Origin: Eudorina sp. 2006-703-Eu-15
Taxonomy: Eukaryota > Chlorophyta > Chlorophyceae > Chlamydomonadales > Volvocaceae
NCBI GenBank assembly: GCA_003117195.1
Contig: BDSI01000056.1
Location: 655,467-719,466, forward strand
Length of the DNA stretch: 64,000 nucleotides
Reading direction: 5' to 3'
The notes beneath the pieces were generated by a model, which was not told the origin of the DNA, ran no database searches, and saw only the letters and a list, made by a program, of their open reading frames with translations. Below are positions 1-10,619 of the stretch, piece after piece. The translations under genes were made by a program, and so were the position numbers. Position 1 is the stretch's first letter. Each line of letters begins with the position of its first letter.

Positions 1-316
1 GTGCCCATTGCCGCCAGGACAATGGGCCTCTCGGGAGCCGCCGTACCGGGCTTCGATCCGCATGTCATGCAACGCAATCGCACCGGGAACAGCCGCCGAT
101 GCAGGCCGGTCTGCGCTGTGCTGCTGTCCAGTGTCCAGGCTCTTGCCCAGTCCAAGGCCCAGACCGCAACGCTAGGACTCACGACACACCCGCCCGCCCG
201 GCTCTGCGGTACCAGCTCTTCGGGCAGCTGCTAACCGGGTCAGCCTCCTCCTCCCAGGGAACGTGGGTGGGGCCTCCTCGACGGAGTGCCATGCTTCACT
301 AAATGCGCGTGGTTCT

Positions 317-3300
317 TCATACCCATCGTAGGTGCACCCACACGTACTCGACCCCGTCGCAGCATGAATCGTCCGGGTACCGGGACCCCCCACTCGGGCA
401 GCACGTCTCTGGTCTGCGCTGTCGCCCTGCCGCCTGCAGAGAGCCCGCCATCTCGGAGGCCCCACACCGGCCGCCCTCACCTTTCCGTGCCGCTGCTGCA
501 GCTCCGCTTCCCCCGGTCCTCCCCCGAAAGCCACCTCCGTGTTCACCCCCGCCAGCCAGGGCGTCGGGTCCGGCACGGTCAGCTGCTTGGGCGGCGGCGG
601 GTTGGCCCTGAAGGCCTCGTACTCGGCCGCGATCTCCGCGTAGTTGAGGGTCGCGGGGGACCTGAGGGCAGCCGGACACGGCAGCATACCGGGAGTCAAT
701 CCTCCCAGGGGGGTGCACTTCAAAGCGGGCGCCTCCTCCTTGGTGACACCGCCGTCCGTCCGTGATGCTGTGACAGCGTCGCGGCGGTAATCACATCGCC
801 ACCACCACCTCCGTGTTAGGTCGCCTTGACGCTTAGGGACCCATATGCAGGTGACGCACGCCAGGGAGGCGCCGCCAGCTCCACCTCCGGACCTCGGACG
901 GCAGGGAGGGCGCGCGAAACGAAGGGGCGAACCGCCGGCCCCGGCCCCCAACTGACCCTGCCCGGGCCCCCCTCCCCCGGCCCCCACCTGACCCTGCCGG
1001 GCCCCCCTCCCCCGGCCCCCACCTGACCCTGCCCGGGCCCCCCTCCCCCGGCGCCCCACCTGACCCTGCCCGGGCCCCCCTCCCCCGGCCCCCACCTGAC
1101 CCTGCCCGGCCCCCCTCCCCCGGCCCCCACCTGACCCTGCCCGGGCCCCCCCTCCCCGGCCCCCAACTGACCCTGCCCGGGCCCCCCTCCCCCGGCCCCA
1201 ACTGACCCTGCCCTGGCCCCCCCTCCCCCGGCCCCCCCCACCTGACCCTGCCCGGGCCCCCCCTCCCCCGGCCCCCACCAGACCCTGCCCGGGCCCCCCT
1301 CCCCCGGCCCCCACCTGACCCTGCCCGGCCCCCCTCCCCCGGCCCCCACCTGACCCTGCCCTGGCCCGGCCCCCAACAGACCCTGCCCTGGCCCGGCCCC
1401 CAACTGACCCTGCCCGGGCCCCCCTCCCCCGGCCCCACCTGACCCTGCCCTGGCCCCCCCCCCCCGGCCCCCCCCCAACTGACCCTGCCCGGGCCCCCCT
1501 CCCCCGCCCCCAACTGACCCTGCCCGGGCCCCCCTCCCCCCCCCGGCCCCCACCTGACCCTGCCCGGGCCCCCTCCCCCGGCCCCCACCTGACCCTGCCC
1601 GGCCCCCCTCCCCCGGCCCCCTACCTCTGCCCTGCCCCCCCCCCCCCCCCCACCTGCCCGCCCCCCCCCCCCCGGCCCCAACTGACCCTGCCCGGGCCCC
1701 CCTCCCCCGGCCCCCACCTGACCCTGCCCGGGCCCCCCCTCCCCCGGCCCCCACCTGACCCTGCCGGGCCCCCCCTCCCCCGGCCCCCAACTGACCCTGC
1801 CCGGGCCCCCCCTCCCCCGGCCCCCACCTGACCCTGCCCGGGCCCCCCTCCCCCGCCCCCACCTGACCCTGCCCGGCCCCCCTCCCCCGGCCCCCACCTG
1901 ACCCTGCCCGGGCCCCCCCTCCCCCGGCCCCCACCTGACCCTGCCCGGCCCCCCTCCCCCGGCCCCCAACTGACCCTGCCCTGGCCCCCCCTCCCCCGGC
2001 CCCCCCCCACCTGACCCTGCCCGGGCCCCCCTCCCCCGGCCCCCACCAGACCCTGCCCGGGCCCCCTCCCCGGCCCCCACCTGACCCTGCCCGGGCCCCC
2101 CTCCCCCGGCCCCCAACTGACCCTGCCCTGGCCCGGCCCCCAACTGACCCTGCCCTGGCCCGGCCCCAACTGACCCTGCCCGGGCCCCCTCCCCCGGCCC
2201 CCACCTGACCCTGCCCTGGCCCCCCCTCCCCCGGCCCCCCCAACTGACCCTGCCGCCCCTCCCCGCCCCCGACCCTGCCGGCCCCTCCCCCGGCCCCACC
2301 TGACCCTGCCCGGGCCCCCCTCCCCCGGCCCCACCTGACCCTGCCCGGGCCCCCCTCCCCCCGGCCCAACTGACCCTGCCGGCCCCCCTCCCCGGCCCAC
2401 TGACCCTGCGGGCCCCCCTCCCCGCCCCCCCCCTGCCGGGCCCCCTCCCCCCGGCCCCACCTGACCCTGCGGGCCCCCTCCCCGGCCCCCAACTGACCCT
2501 GGCCCCCCTCCCCCGCCCCCACCTGACCCTGCCCGGGCCCCCTCCCCCCCCCACCTGACCTGCCCCCCTCCCCGGCCCCCAACTGACCCTGCCCTCCCCC
2601 GGCCCCCACCTGACCCTGCCCGGGCCCCCCTCCCCGGCCCCAACTGACCCTGCCGGGCCCCCCTCCCCCGGCCCCACCTGACCCTGCCCGGGCCCCCTCC
2701 CCGGCCCCCACCTGACCCTGCCCGGGCCCCCCTCCCCCGGCCCCCCCTGACCGTGCCCCCACCTGACCCTGCCCGGCCCCCCTCCCCGGCCCCCACCTGA
2801 CCCTGCCCTGGCCCCCCCCCCCCGGCCCCCACCTGACCCTGCCCGGCCCCCCCTCCCCGGCCCCACCTGACCCTGCCCCCCTCCCGGCCCCCCCCTGCCG
2901 GGCCCCTCCCCCGGCCCCACCTGACCCTGCCCGGGCCCCCCTCCCCGGCCCCCACCTGACCCTGCCCGGCCCCCCTCCCCGGCCCCCACCTGACCCTGCC
3001 GGGCCCCCTCCCCGGCCCCACCTGACCCTGCCCGGCCCCCTCCCCCGGCCCCCAACTGACCTGCCGGGCCCCCCTCCCGGCCCACCTGACCCTGCCCGGG
3101 CCCCCCTCCCGGCCCCCAACTGACCCTGCCCCCCCCTCCCCGGCCCCCAACTGACCCTGCCGGGCCCCCCTCCCCCGGCCCCAACTGACCCTGCCGGGCC
3201 CCCCCCCCGGCCCACCTGACCCTGCCGGGCCCCCTCCCCCGGCCCCAACTGACCCTGCCCGGGCCCCCCTCCCCCGGCCCCCAACTGACCCTGCCCGGGC

Positions 3301-4675
3301 CCCCCCTCCCCCGGCCCCCAACTGACCCTGCCCGGGCCCCCCCTCCCCCGGCCCCCAACTGACCCTGCCCGGGCCCCCCTCCCCGGCCCCCACCTGACCC
3401 TGCCCGGGCCCCCCCTCCCCCGGCCCCCACCTGACCCTGCCCGGGCCCCCCTCCCCCGGCCCCCACCTGACCCTGCCCGGGCCCCCCTCCCCCGGCCCCC
3501 AACTGACCCTGCCCTGGCCCGGCCCCCAACTGACCCTGCCCGGGCCCCCCTCCCCCGGCCCCCCCAACTGACCCTGCCCGGGCCCCCCTCCCCCCGCCCG
3601 GTGGCCCGCACCTCTCCCCGTCCAGGTTGGTCAGGTTGGGCAGCGCGGCCAGCACCGCCGCTTTGTAGCCCGCCACTCGGCATACCCCGTTGGGCAGCGA
3701 GCGGTCCAGGTTCTGGAGGTAGAGACTGCGCAGCGCGGGCAGCTGCGCCAGGTGCGGCAGCGTCAGTGCCTCCAGGGAGGCGATCTGGTTGCCCTGGAGC
3801 CACAGCCCCTCGAGGCGGGTCAGGTGGGACAGCCCCTCCGCGCAGGAGATCCGGTTGGAGGTCAGGATGAGGCGCCGCAGCTGCAGCGCCGACTCCAGGC
3901 CCTCAATCCTGGGACGGGAGGGGGCCACGGGGGAAAAGGTCGCAGGCGCAGGATGGTCCCGGGTGAGGTGGGACGTCCCGGAGACGAGTCCAGGGAGGAA
4001 GTGCACGTGTGACGGCGGTGCGGGCGCAGGGTGGCCCACGAGGCTCGCCGTTGGTGGTAAGGGGGCAGTGGTGTAGGAAATTGTTGACATTTTCAAGGGA
4101 GAGTGGTGGGTTGAGGCGCAAGCAAGACATCGTGAGGTGCCCATGCCTGGCGTGTCATCACTGCGTGCAGCGCTTCTTGGGCAGCGGTGTGGGCCGCTGT
4201 CGCTAGAGCGGCGCGGGTGTGCAGTACGCACTGTCAGGTCGTGCATGCGCCCGCATTCTCACTTGGTGATTTGGTTGCCAGTGAGGTTAAGCTCCACGAG
4301 GTTGATGCACTTGTCCAGTCCGGACAGCTTGGCGAGGCCTGGACCGGAAATGGGGCACGAAGTCGAGGTTCGGCTCACGAGAACGTCCCGGTGGGTCGGC
4401 GGCGTGAAAGGACCCCCGCGCGCTGTGCTTACCCTTATTCATCCATGACAGTTTGAAAACAATTTCAAGGTCAAAGCGGTTCGTTGCCTGGAGGTGACAG
4501 GGGCGCGGGGCTGTGGGACATGCCGAGTTCGGGTCAGCAAACATGGCACAGAACTTACACTCTTGATAGCATCTTCCGTGAATCCTGATAGACTGTTCCC
4601 ACGCGTCAACACGTTTGCTGCTTCCGCGGAGCCCAAGCGACCGGACGACGCGGAGCTGCGACGCACGGCTGACAT
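317..4675 (-). CDS. LRRC61-like leucine-rich repeat protein, 6 exons, 280 aa
   Basis: Exons on the minus strand are 4675-4559, 4487-4433, 4338-4263, 3908-3612, 661-481 and 433-317. All splice phases agree and give 280 residues ending in TGA. Leucine-rich repeats begin near residue 60 (LVELNLTGNQITKIEGL, LRRLILTSNRISCAEGL, LEGLWLQGNQI). They are followed by a capping stretch, SLYLQNLDRSLPNGVC, then AAVLAALPNLTNLDGER. Order and spacing resemble vertebrate LRRC61 (LxLRDPLARLSNPLC then LPGLKVIDGER), also after an F-x-L-E-x-I-x-x-L lead-in. This is similarity from memory, not an alignment. SDS22-like LRR proteins of this size often act as scaffolds, some in cilia; no enzyme motif is seen. The intron between exons 4 and 5 is 2.95 kb and nearly all minisatellite. 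The last exon (Cys-rich, 38 residues) is the least certain. No TGTAA polyadenylation signal was found downstream. Confidence 0.72.
938..3600. repeat. GC-rich minisatellite inside LRRC61-like intron
   Basis: About 75 tandem units of roughly 31-37 bp fill this stretch. Each plus-strand unit reads approximately GGCCCCCACCTGACCCTG followed by CCCGGGCCCCCCTCCCCC, with many small length variants. On the transcribed minus strand each unit contains CAGGTGGGG, which looks like a 5' splice site of the kind used in this genome, and several G runs able to form quadruplexes. Because many units are multiples of three and lack stops, very long spurious reading frames run through it on the minus strand. The array lies wholly between the donor at 3611 and the acceptor at 662. 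Confidence 0.95.
4075..4099 (-). repeat. Degenerate copy of intronic ~45-bp motif
   Basis: The minus strand reads TTGAAAATGTCAACAATTTC, matching the right half of the motif seen in RAD50 introns (TTTGAACATGTCTACCAATTTC). It lies in the LRRC61-like intron between exons 3 and 4, in sense orientation. Confidence 0.45.
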
Positions 4676-5485
4676 AGTGATGTGTCAGGCTACAATAATC
4701 ATTAAAGATAGCAATCTCTTATGCTCGAAGCTCCCCATTCTAGTCGGGGCATTTTCAGGCTTGGTCAGCGCACAATCGCAACGACGGACAACGCGCTTTG
4801 TTTCAGAAGGCCGCATGCGGGTGAAGATATATCATGCATTCGTCAAAAGAGCAACCACAGATTAAATCAGAACAAGCTATTGTTTCAAAAAAAATAGCCT
4901 TCAGTGTCTCCAAAACCTGTGCGTATAGGGAAAACTGAGCTACAAGGATTCGTAATGCAGTTGAAATATTACGGCACAAAAGCTTCATACCATATTCAAC
5001 CGTTAGTAGGCGTTTACCGTTACCACACGACACCGCTGACCGCTCCTGGGGTGTCCTATGAAACGCGGCTGTCCCTGATACCGGTCGTGGGTTTTGCACT
5101 GTAGCACCGAAAGTAAGCTTGCCTTCCACACGCTTGAAGTCTCACAATGACACAATCACTGTAATGTTCGATCGCCATACTTAGGTGCCACAATTGTTAA
5201 TCATGTCATGATGAATCATGCCATGAATTTATGCAATTGATAGGTAAGTGCAGAACAAGTACAACAGTAGAATTCGTACAGCACATGTTGTGTAGTCAGC
5301 CCTGAAACCCTGATGACTACAAGGTGTTCCGCAACGTGGCGATCCGTCGTCATCTTGGAGAATCTAATGCTTATTTATTTCGTACAATACTATACATCCT
5401 CGAGTTTTTCTTGGCTAGGCTTCCGTGGTGTTTTGCAACTCGGGGAAGCTGTGAACTGCTGGAAAATTTCAGCAAGCCCATCATT
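4676..5485. promoter_or_regulatory. Divergent intergenic region between LRRC61-like and DHRS4-like genes
   Basis: This 810-bp stretch separates two start codons facing away from each other and so should hold both promoters and 5' leaders. It is clearly more AT-rich than the flanking genes (for example 4860-5000 and 5150-5280). I see no convincing TATA box, conserved operator or RNA gene. Confidence 0.55.
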
Positions 5486-8400
5486 ATGAGCACGCCTATG
5501 GAGGACGTCAGGTGCAGACGCCTCGTGGGAAAGGTTGCCCTTGTCACTGCCGCAACCGCTGGCATCGGCCTGGCGACAGCGGAACGGCTGGCTCAGGTAA
5601 AGCGAACACGTTCGGTCGGATTCCCCCCACATCCGGTCCTCCAGCCTGACGGTCCCACCTTTCGCACGGGGTCAGTTGCGTGTCTCGGTGCTCCGCCTCG
5701 TTCTCACGCTGCCCCGGCCCGTTTCCACATCAGCCACACTGCCCCTACCCTTGCAGGAAGGCGCAAGCGTCTTCATCTGCAGCAGGTCAGTCAACCTCGT
5801 CAGCGGACGCCTGTTCTAAGCGTTGCCCAACGTCAACTCCGCCGCTTGTTAGCCATGCCAACCCTATTCCAACCGACACCCCCACCCAGCCGGCCCGGAC
5901 TTGTCGCTTGAAGCTCTTAAGCATCCTGCGGCGTTATGCGTTATACCACCATCTTATGCCATCGCAATCACGTATCTCATACATTGAGGCCTCCCCGGCC
6001 AGCAACGTTCCGCTCTCCCATGACGCTGGCGACCCCGGGTCTATTTCCCGTCCGGATCCCCCGCTCACTTTGCCGACTTCCCCCCTCCTCCCTCCGCTTC
6101 CACTACCGCGCCGCACCCGCAGGAGGCAGTCCAATGTAGACGAAACAGTGGCGGCCCTTCGTGGGCGGGGTCTGGAGGTGTCCGGGTGCGCCTGCCACGT
6201 GGGCAGTGCAGAGCAGCGAAAACGGCTGGTGGAGCAGTGCGTGCAGGTGGGTGGGCGGGCGGGTAGGTTCCGGAACCTAGGGAGGGGGGGAGAGGGAAGG
6301 TGTCCAAACTGACCGTTGCACGCACCGGCCCCGCAGAAGTACGGCGCCCTGGACATCCTGGTCAGCAACGCGGCGGTGAACCCGGGTGCGGGGCCGCTGG
6401 CGGAGACACCCCCGGATGTCATTGATAAGATCCTGGACATCAACATTAAGGTGGGAGGGCGGGGTGGAGTGGGGTGGGGTGGGGTGGGGTGGGGTGGGGT
6501 GGGCCGCACGGATAAGGACGTTTGGGGGTCAGGTGGACGAACGCAGCACAGACGGGCTTTCAAGAGGCTAGACTACTTCGCACTTAGCCGGGGTTTGAGG
6601 TTCGGGGGTACCGTCGGGGGCGGGTTTGCGGTTGGGTGCGCGGTCTTGGGCTCTGGAGGTGTCATCCCTCTGGCCTCTCTCACTTGTGTGGACCCTGAAG
6701 GGTGTCCTCCTCTCGGCAGGCGACACCGCACCCGTCATGCCGCCAGACGCCCCGCAACCCCCCCCTCCCGTGCTCCCCCCTTCCCGTGCTTTCACCCCCC
6801 TAGCCCCGTTCCATGTATGAGCCTGCCTCCCCACGTCCCGCCCGCCTGGCCCCTGGTTACACACGCAGGCTGCAGTGCTGCTGGTCCAGGAGGCGCTGCC
6901 CCATCTGCTGAAACGGCCGGGAGCCTCCATCGTGTTCGTGTCGTCCGTGACGGGCTTCAAGTGGGTGATCCGCGTCAGCTGCCTCGGCTGCCATGACGAG
7001 GCGGGGCGGCCGGGGAGTGGATCAGGGGGATGACACCACCCGGTGGGGTGAAGGGCTCAGGCCGGGGCGTTACAGCCAAGGGACGGCCTGCGTCCTTCCT
7101 CGGAGGGGCGGGAGGCCCAGCCTCCTGTTGGGGGTCCCTCGCAGAGTCCCTTGCACGTCTTCGGTGCGAGAGCGCTGGTGGAGGCGCTAGGCGGTGGCGG
7201 ATGTGTCCTGCTCCGCGTGACGTGTGCCCAGCGGGCCAGAATCACATGATGCCACGTGACACCACGTGATGCCACATGATGCCACATGATGCCACATGAT
7301 ACCACATGATGCATGTCTCATTCGGACCTGCCGTGCACGCCTGCGCGCCGATTGGTATGACGCCCCCCTTTCCCGATGCCGTTCCCTTTCCCGTGTGCCC
7401 ACTCCCAAGCCCCCCGGAGCCCATCGCGATGTACGCCATCTCCAAGACGGCGCTGCTGGGCCTGGTGGGTGGTGGGTGGTGAGGGGTGAGGGGTGAGGGG
7501 GCTTGGAGACAGCGGGATGGTGAGGGTGGACAGGACATATGGACATGCGGTGTTTGCGCCCTGGCGTACAATCATGTAGTTATCGCCAGACAAGGCTCGT
7601 TTCAGTGCTTCAACCGTCCAGGCTGGTCCAGGCTTGTGGCATTTATTTCCCGGCGGGCGCGAGAGTGCAGCCGGTGCAGCTATCCACCCGGGGCGCGGCG
7701 CTGAGAGCCAGCTTGTTGGCTGAGCAGTGAGGCGGCCGTCACCCTGCGCCGTCCTTTGCCCAAGGGCCCTGCGACAGCTGTACCTCGCTCGGCCCTGGAA
7801 CCTAACTGAAACTCAGTACGTGTCCTCCTCACGTCAGTGCTGTGATCCCTCCGCGGACCAGATGATGCCGACCCCTCACCTCGCCCCGCTGCCGCCACCA
7901 CCCACCCGCCCCACCACCCGCCCCCGGTTCCCTTCCCCCCCCGGTCCCAGACCAAGGGCCTGGCTGCCGAGCTGGGTCCCCAGGGGGTGCGGGTCAACTG
8001 TGTGGCTCCCGGCATCGTGCCCACCAAGTTCTCTGCGGCGCTGGTGCAGACACCCGAACTGGTGAGCACCAGCACCAGGGGGGGAGGAGGGGATTAAAAT
8101 GGAAAGAGAAGGGAAACCGGGGGGAAGGGGGGATGCACGGATATCTATGTAAGTGTATGAATGTCGGGTGTGCGTGGTGCGTGGTGATGGGGGATGGCAC
8201 GGCAGGCGTCGCAGACGGAGACAACAGCAGCTCGGTTGCAGTCTCCAGTAGGGAACAAGGGGCAGGGGGACACTTGCGGCCGTACCCGGGCGGCTCTCGC
8301 TCGGTCCAGGCGGCCCGGCCAGGCCTGGTATCGGTCTGGAGGCCTGGCGGCGCGGCTTCAGAGGGGCAGGCCGCCCGGAAGACTTGGGGGCCCACCGTTT

Positions 8401-8897
8401 GTACCTAAAGTTCGTATGCGCCCCCAAGGGCGGTGAGAGGGTCAGGCTGTCCTCGTCACCCGCAGGATTCGAGCGGGGAACTGGCAGGGCCGTCCAGCTC
8501 AGTGTGCGTTTTCCTCCGCATGCGCATGACGCACTCTTAAGCCCTCATCCAACGCCAGCTTTGCCTCGTCCTTGTGCCATTTGATACACTACACAATGCA
8601 CATACACACGGCGGGTGCCTCGCTGCACACGCTCGGTCACCCATGTCACACACTCACCAACTGCCGCACCCCTTCGTGCTGCCTGTCCCGCGTCCCGCGC
8701 CCCCTGCCCCGCGTCCCCTGTCCCGCGGCCCCTGCCCCCTGTCCCAGGCCGCCCAGCAGACCGAGTCCACGCTGCTCAAGCGGCTGGGTCGGCCTCAGGA
8801 GCAGGCGGCCGCCATAGCGTACCTGGTGTCGGATGACGCGGCGTATGTGACCGGGGAGACACTGGTGGTGGCGGGGGGGATGCAGAGCCGGCTGTGA
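5486..8897 (+). CDS. DHRS4-like short-chain dehydrogenase/reductase with PTS1, 8 exons, 261 aa
   Basis: Exons 5486-5596, 5757-5785, 6123-6246, 6337-6450, 6869-6960, 7410-7464, 7951-8061 and 8748-8897 join in phase to 261 residues, close to the ~255-280 of the family. The Rossmann motif TAATAGIG is near residue 22. The arginine pair in CSRRQSN after strand 2 suggests NADP(H). LVSNAAVNP replaces the NNAG motif, SSVTGF supplies the catalytic serine and YAISK the Tyr-x3-Lys pair. The C-terminus VVAGGMQSRL ends in Ser-Arg-Leu, a type 1 peroxisomal signal also present in animal DHRS4, which reduces carbonyls such as retinal and diketones. Peroxisomal NADPH-dependent carbonyl reductase is the likely role; the substrate is unknown. 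The start is the first ATG in frame with the Rossmann fold. Introns contain simple repeats at 6461-6503 and 7242-7312. Confidence 0.9.
6461..6503 (+). repeat. (GGGGT)n run in DHRS4-like intron 4
   Basis: A pentamer repeat GGGGT of about eight units starts ten bases after the donor of intron 4. It is G-quadruplex-prone on the transcript. Confidence 0.9.
7242..7312 (+). repeat. 10-bp tandem repeat in DHRS4-like intron 5
   Basis: About seven units of GCCACATGAT, some with CACGTGAT variants, lie in tandem within the intron between exons 5 and 6. Confidence 0.9.
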
Positions 8898-9196
8898 GGG
8901 GGCGGGAGAGGGAGCGCGGGGCAAGGAGGCGATGGGAGGATGCAGCGGTGCGGGGCGGCGCAGAGGGACGGCGTGGGGCCGAGGGTTGTCGTGGGGGCAA
9001 CTGCGCCGGCCGTTGGCGGACTTGTATTGACATTTTGAGGCACTGGGCACATTTTGGGGGGAATGAAGGCAAGACGCTTGGAAGGCCAGGCAGTCGGCAG
9101 GCAAGAGCTGGCGTGCCGGTGTGCGCCGTTGAGGCGTTGCTGTCGGCTAGATCGTCATAGACCCAGTTGGTTTGGATTTGATCCTCAGCAGGCGGT
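8898..9196. other. 3' flank of DHRS4-like gene
   Basis: GC-rich purine-biased sequence follows the stop codon. No TGTAA polyadenylation signal, RNA gene or further exon is visible. Confidence 0.4.
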
Positions 9197-9953
9197 TTAC
9201 CTCCGCTGCTGTTGTGAAGGGTACTGACTGCACCAGTGTTGGTTGTTCTTCTGCGCTGCCAGCCGCCACGTGGCGCCGCACGTCGCACCCATCTCAAGGT
9301 ATGCGTGGCCTCCCTCTCGCCTGTGCCCCATGCGCCAGTCTCCACGCTGCTTCCCCCTCCCCACCGGCCGATAGCCACCGAGGCACAGCACGGACTGGAG
9401 CGCCGAGGGGACAGTCGTCCGCGTCCGCGACGCTCTAGTAGTCTCTGTGACCCCAGCAGCAGCAGACGCGTGTCCCACAGGTCCCCGCAGCGAAGCCCGT
9501 AGGGCAGCCCGCAGGTCTTCGATGCCGGTGACTCCGCAGTGGCCACGGATGCCCCATACCGGCTCGACGCCGTCAGGCGTGACTGGTACGTAACGCACCG
9601 CCGTGTGCTTTAGGAGAATTACGGTAAACGAGAACCGGTCTGCTGCCTCTGTGACTGGCTGTAGGAAGGTGCCGCCGTCCCCGGGTGGCGCGGGCTGCCC
9701 CGTCTTGAGGGCCGGCAGCGAGCCGCACAGCATCGGTGCCGCACGTCAACCGATGAGTACATTTGGAAAGAGGGGTTAATTGCTGCACGATTCGGTCGGA
9801 TTTGGAGGTGCTGCGGGACAGACGCGCCGTGGCCTGTTCTCTCCCGCTGAGCTCCGGTTTCAGTTCCCGGAGCTCAGCGGAGTAGAGCTGCGGCGTAGAG
9901 GATTGTGGTCCTCCTCTGGGCGGCCCGCTGCTGGCCAAGAGCGTGCTGGGCAC
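9197..9953 (-). other. Unrecognised coding-like region (two overlapping open frames)
   Basis: Two minus-strand frames look more protein-like than their neighbours. The upstream one (9953 to about 9760) includes QLYSAELRELKPELSG. The downstream one (9733-9197) begins at an ATG and includes FTVILLKHTAVRYVPVTPDG and GVTGIEDLRAALRASLRG. They lie in different frames, so either an intron or a decayed reading frame separates them. I recognise no family. This could be two exons of an unknown gene or a relic of a mobile element. Confidence 0.3.
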
Positions 9954-10047
9954 CTGGGCTTCGGGGCACCACCCTAGTCCGCCGGCTGCGGCCGCCGCAC
10001 AGCTGCCAGCTCGTCAGGGCTGGTCGAGGCCAGAGACAGCCGACCTC

Positions 10048-10515
10048 TTAGACCTGAGTGCCCGCGACGGCGGGGCACTGGTGCGGTCCGCGCCACCCCC
10101 GTAACCATTGAATGCGGCATCCAGGTCCAGTCAGGTCCATACTTCGGGCCCAGTGGTGCACACCGATGGAGGACGTACTGCATGGGCGCGCACCGGGCTG
10201 ATGCCAACCAACGAGGAGGGGAGCCACCAAGACGGCTGAGTTGGGGGCGTCAGAACTACAGGTTGAGTGATGCGTTTCCGAGCGGGCTTGAAGAGGAAAA
10301 AGTTGCGGATGAAGAGTGCTGGCATGTTTCAGGATGTAGAGGTTAGGAGCGAAACACTTAGTTTTCAGATATTCGCGCAACACGTACGCGACGTGCGAGT
10401 CACCTAGCATGCGCGGCATGCGCAGCGCAGCATGATACGCTTTCTTGCCTGTCTGATATCGCAAATCCATGGACGTTTGTAAATGTACTTCTTGTTTGTC
10501 TTCGTTGGTTTCCAA
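10048..10515 (-). CDS. Possible small gene divergent from RAD50, unrecognised
   Basis: A 155-codon minus-strand frame starts with ATG 105 bp from the RAD50 start codon. Its first 60 residues (for example YHAALRMPRMLGDSHVAYV and LREYLKTKCFAPNLYILKH) have balanced composition. The rest is low-quality. No domain is recognised and no supporting splice sites or polyadenylation signal were found. It may be chance. Confidence 0.2.
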   Translation of the reverse strand: METNEDKQEVHLQTSMDLRYQTGKKAYHAALRMPRMLGDSHVAYVLREYLKTKCFAPNLYILKHASTLHPQLFPLQARSETHHSTCSSDAPNSAVLVAPLLVGWHQPGARPCSTSSIGVHHWARSMDLTGPGCRIQWLRGWRGPHQCPAVAGTQV

Positions 10516-10619
10516 CTATGGGCCAGGGCTAGTATTTCCTGCGACGACTTGGTCGGCCTCCCAAGCTCCGTGAAGTGGACTCGGCGTTGTGAGATTACCA
10601 GCTTTGATCGGAGATAAAG

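Noticed and set aside
938..3600. CRISPR-like array
   Set aside because: Units are directly contiguous with no unique spacers, and the sequence is nuclear eukaryotic.
816..4246. Minus-strand open frames of about 650-1,140 codons through 1-3.6 kb
   Set aside because: They are products of the stop-free minisatellite units (Gly/Arg/Ala only) and contradict the in-phase LRRC61-like exons that flank the array.
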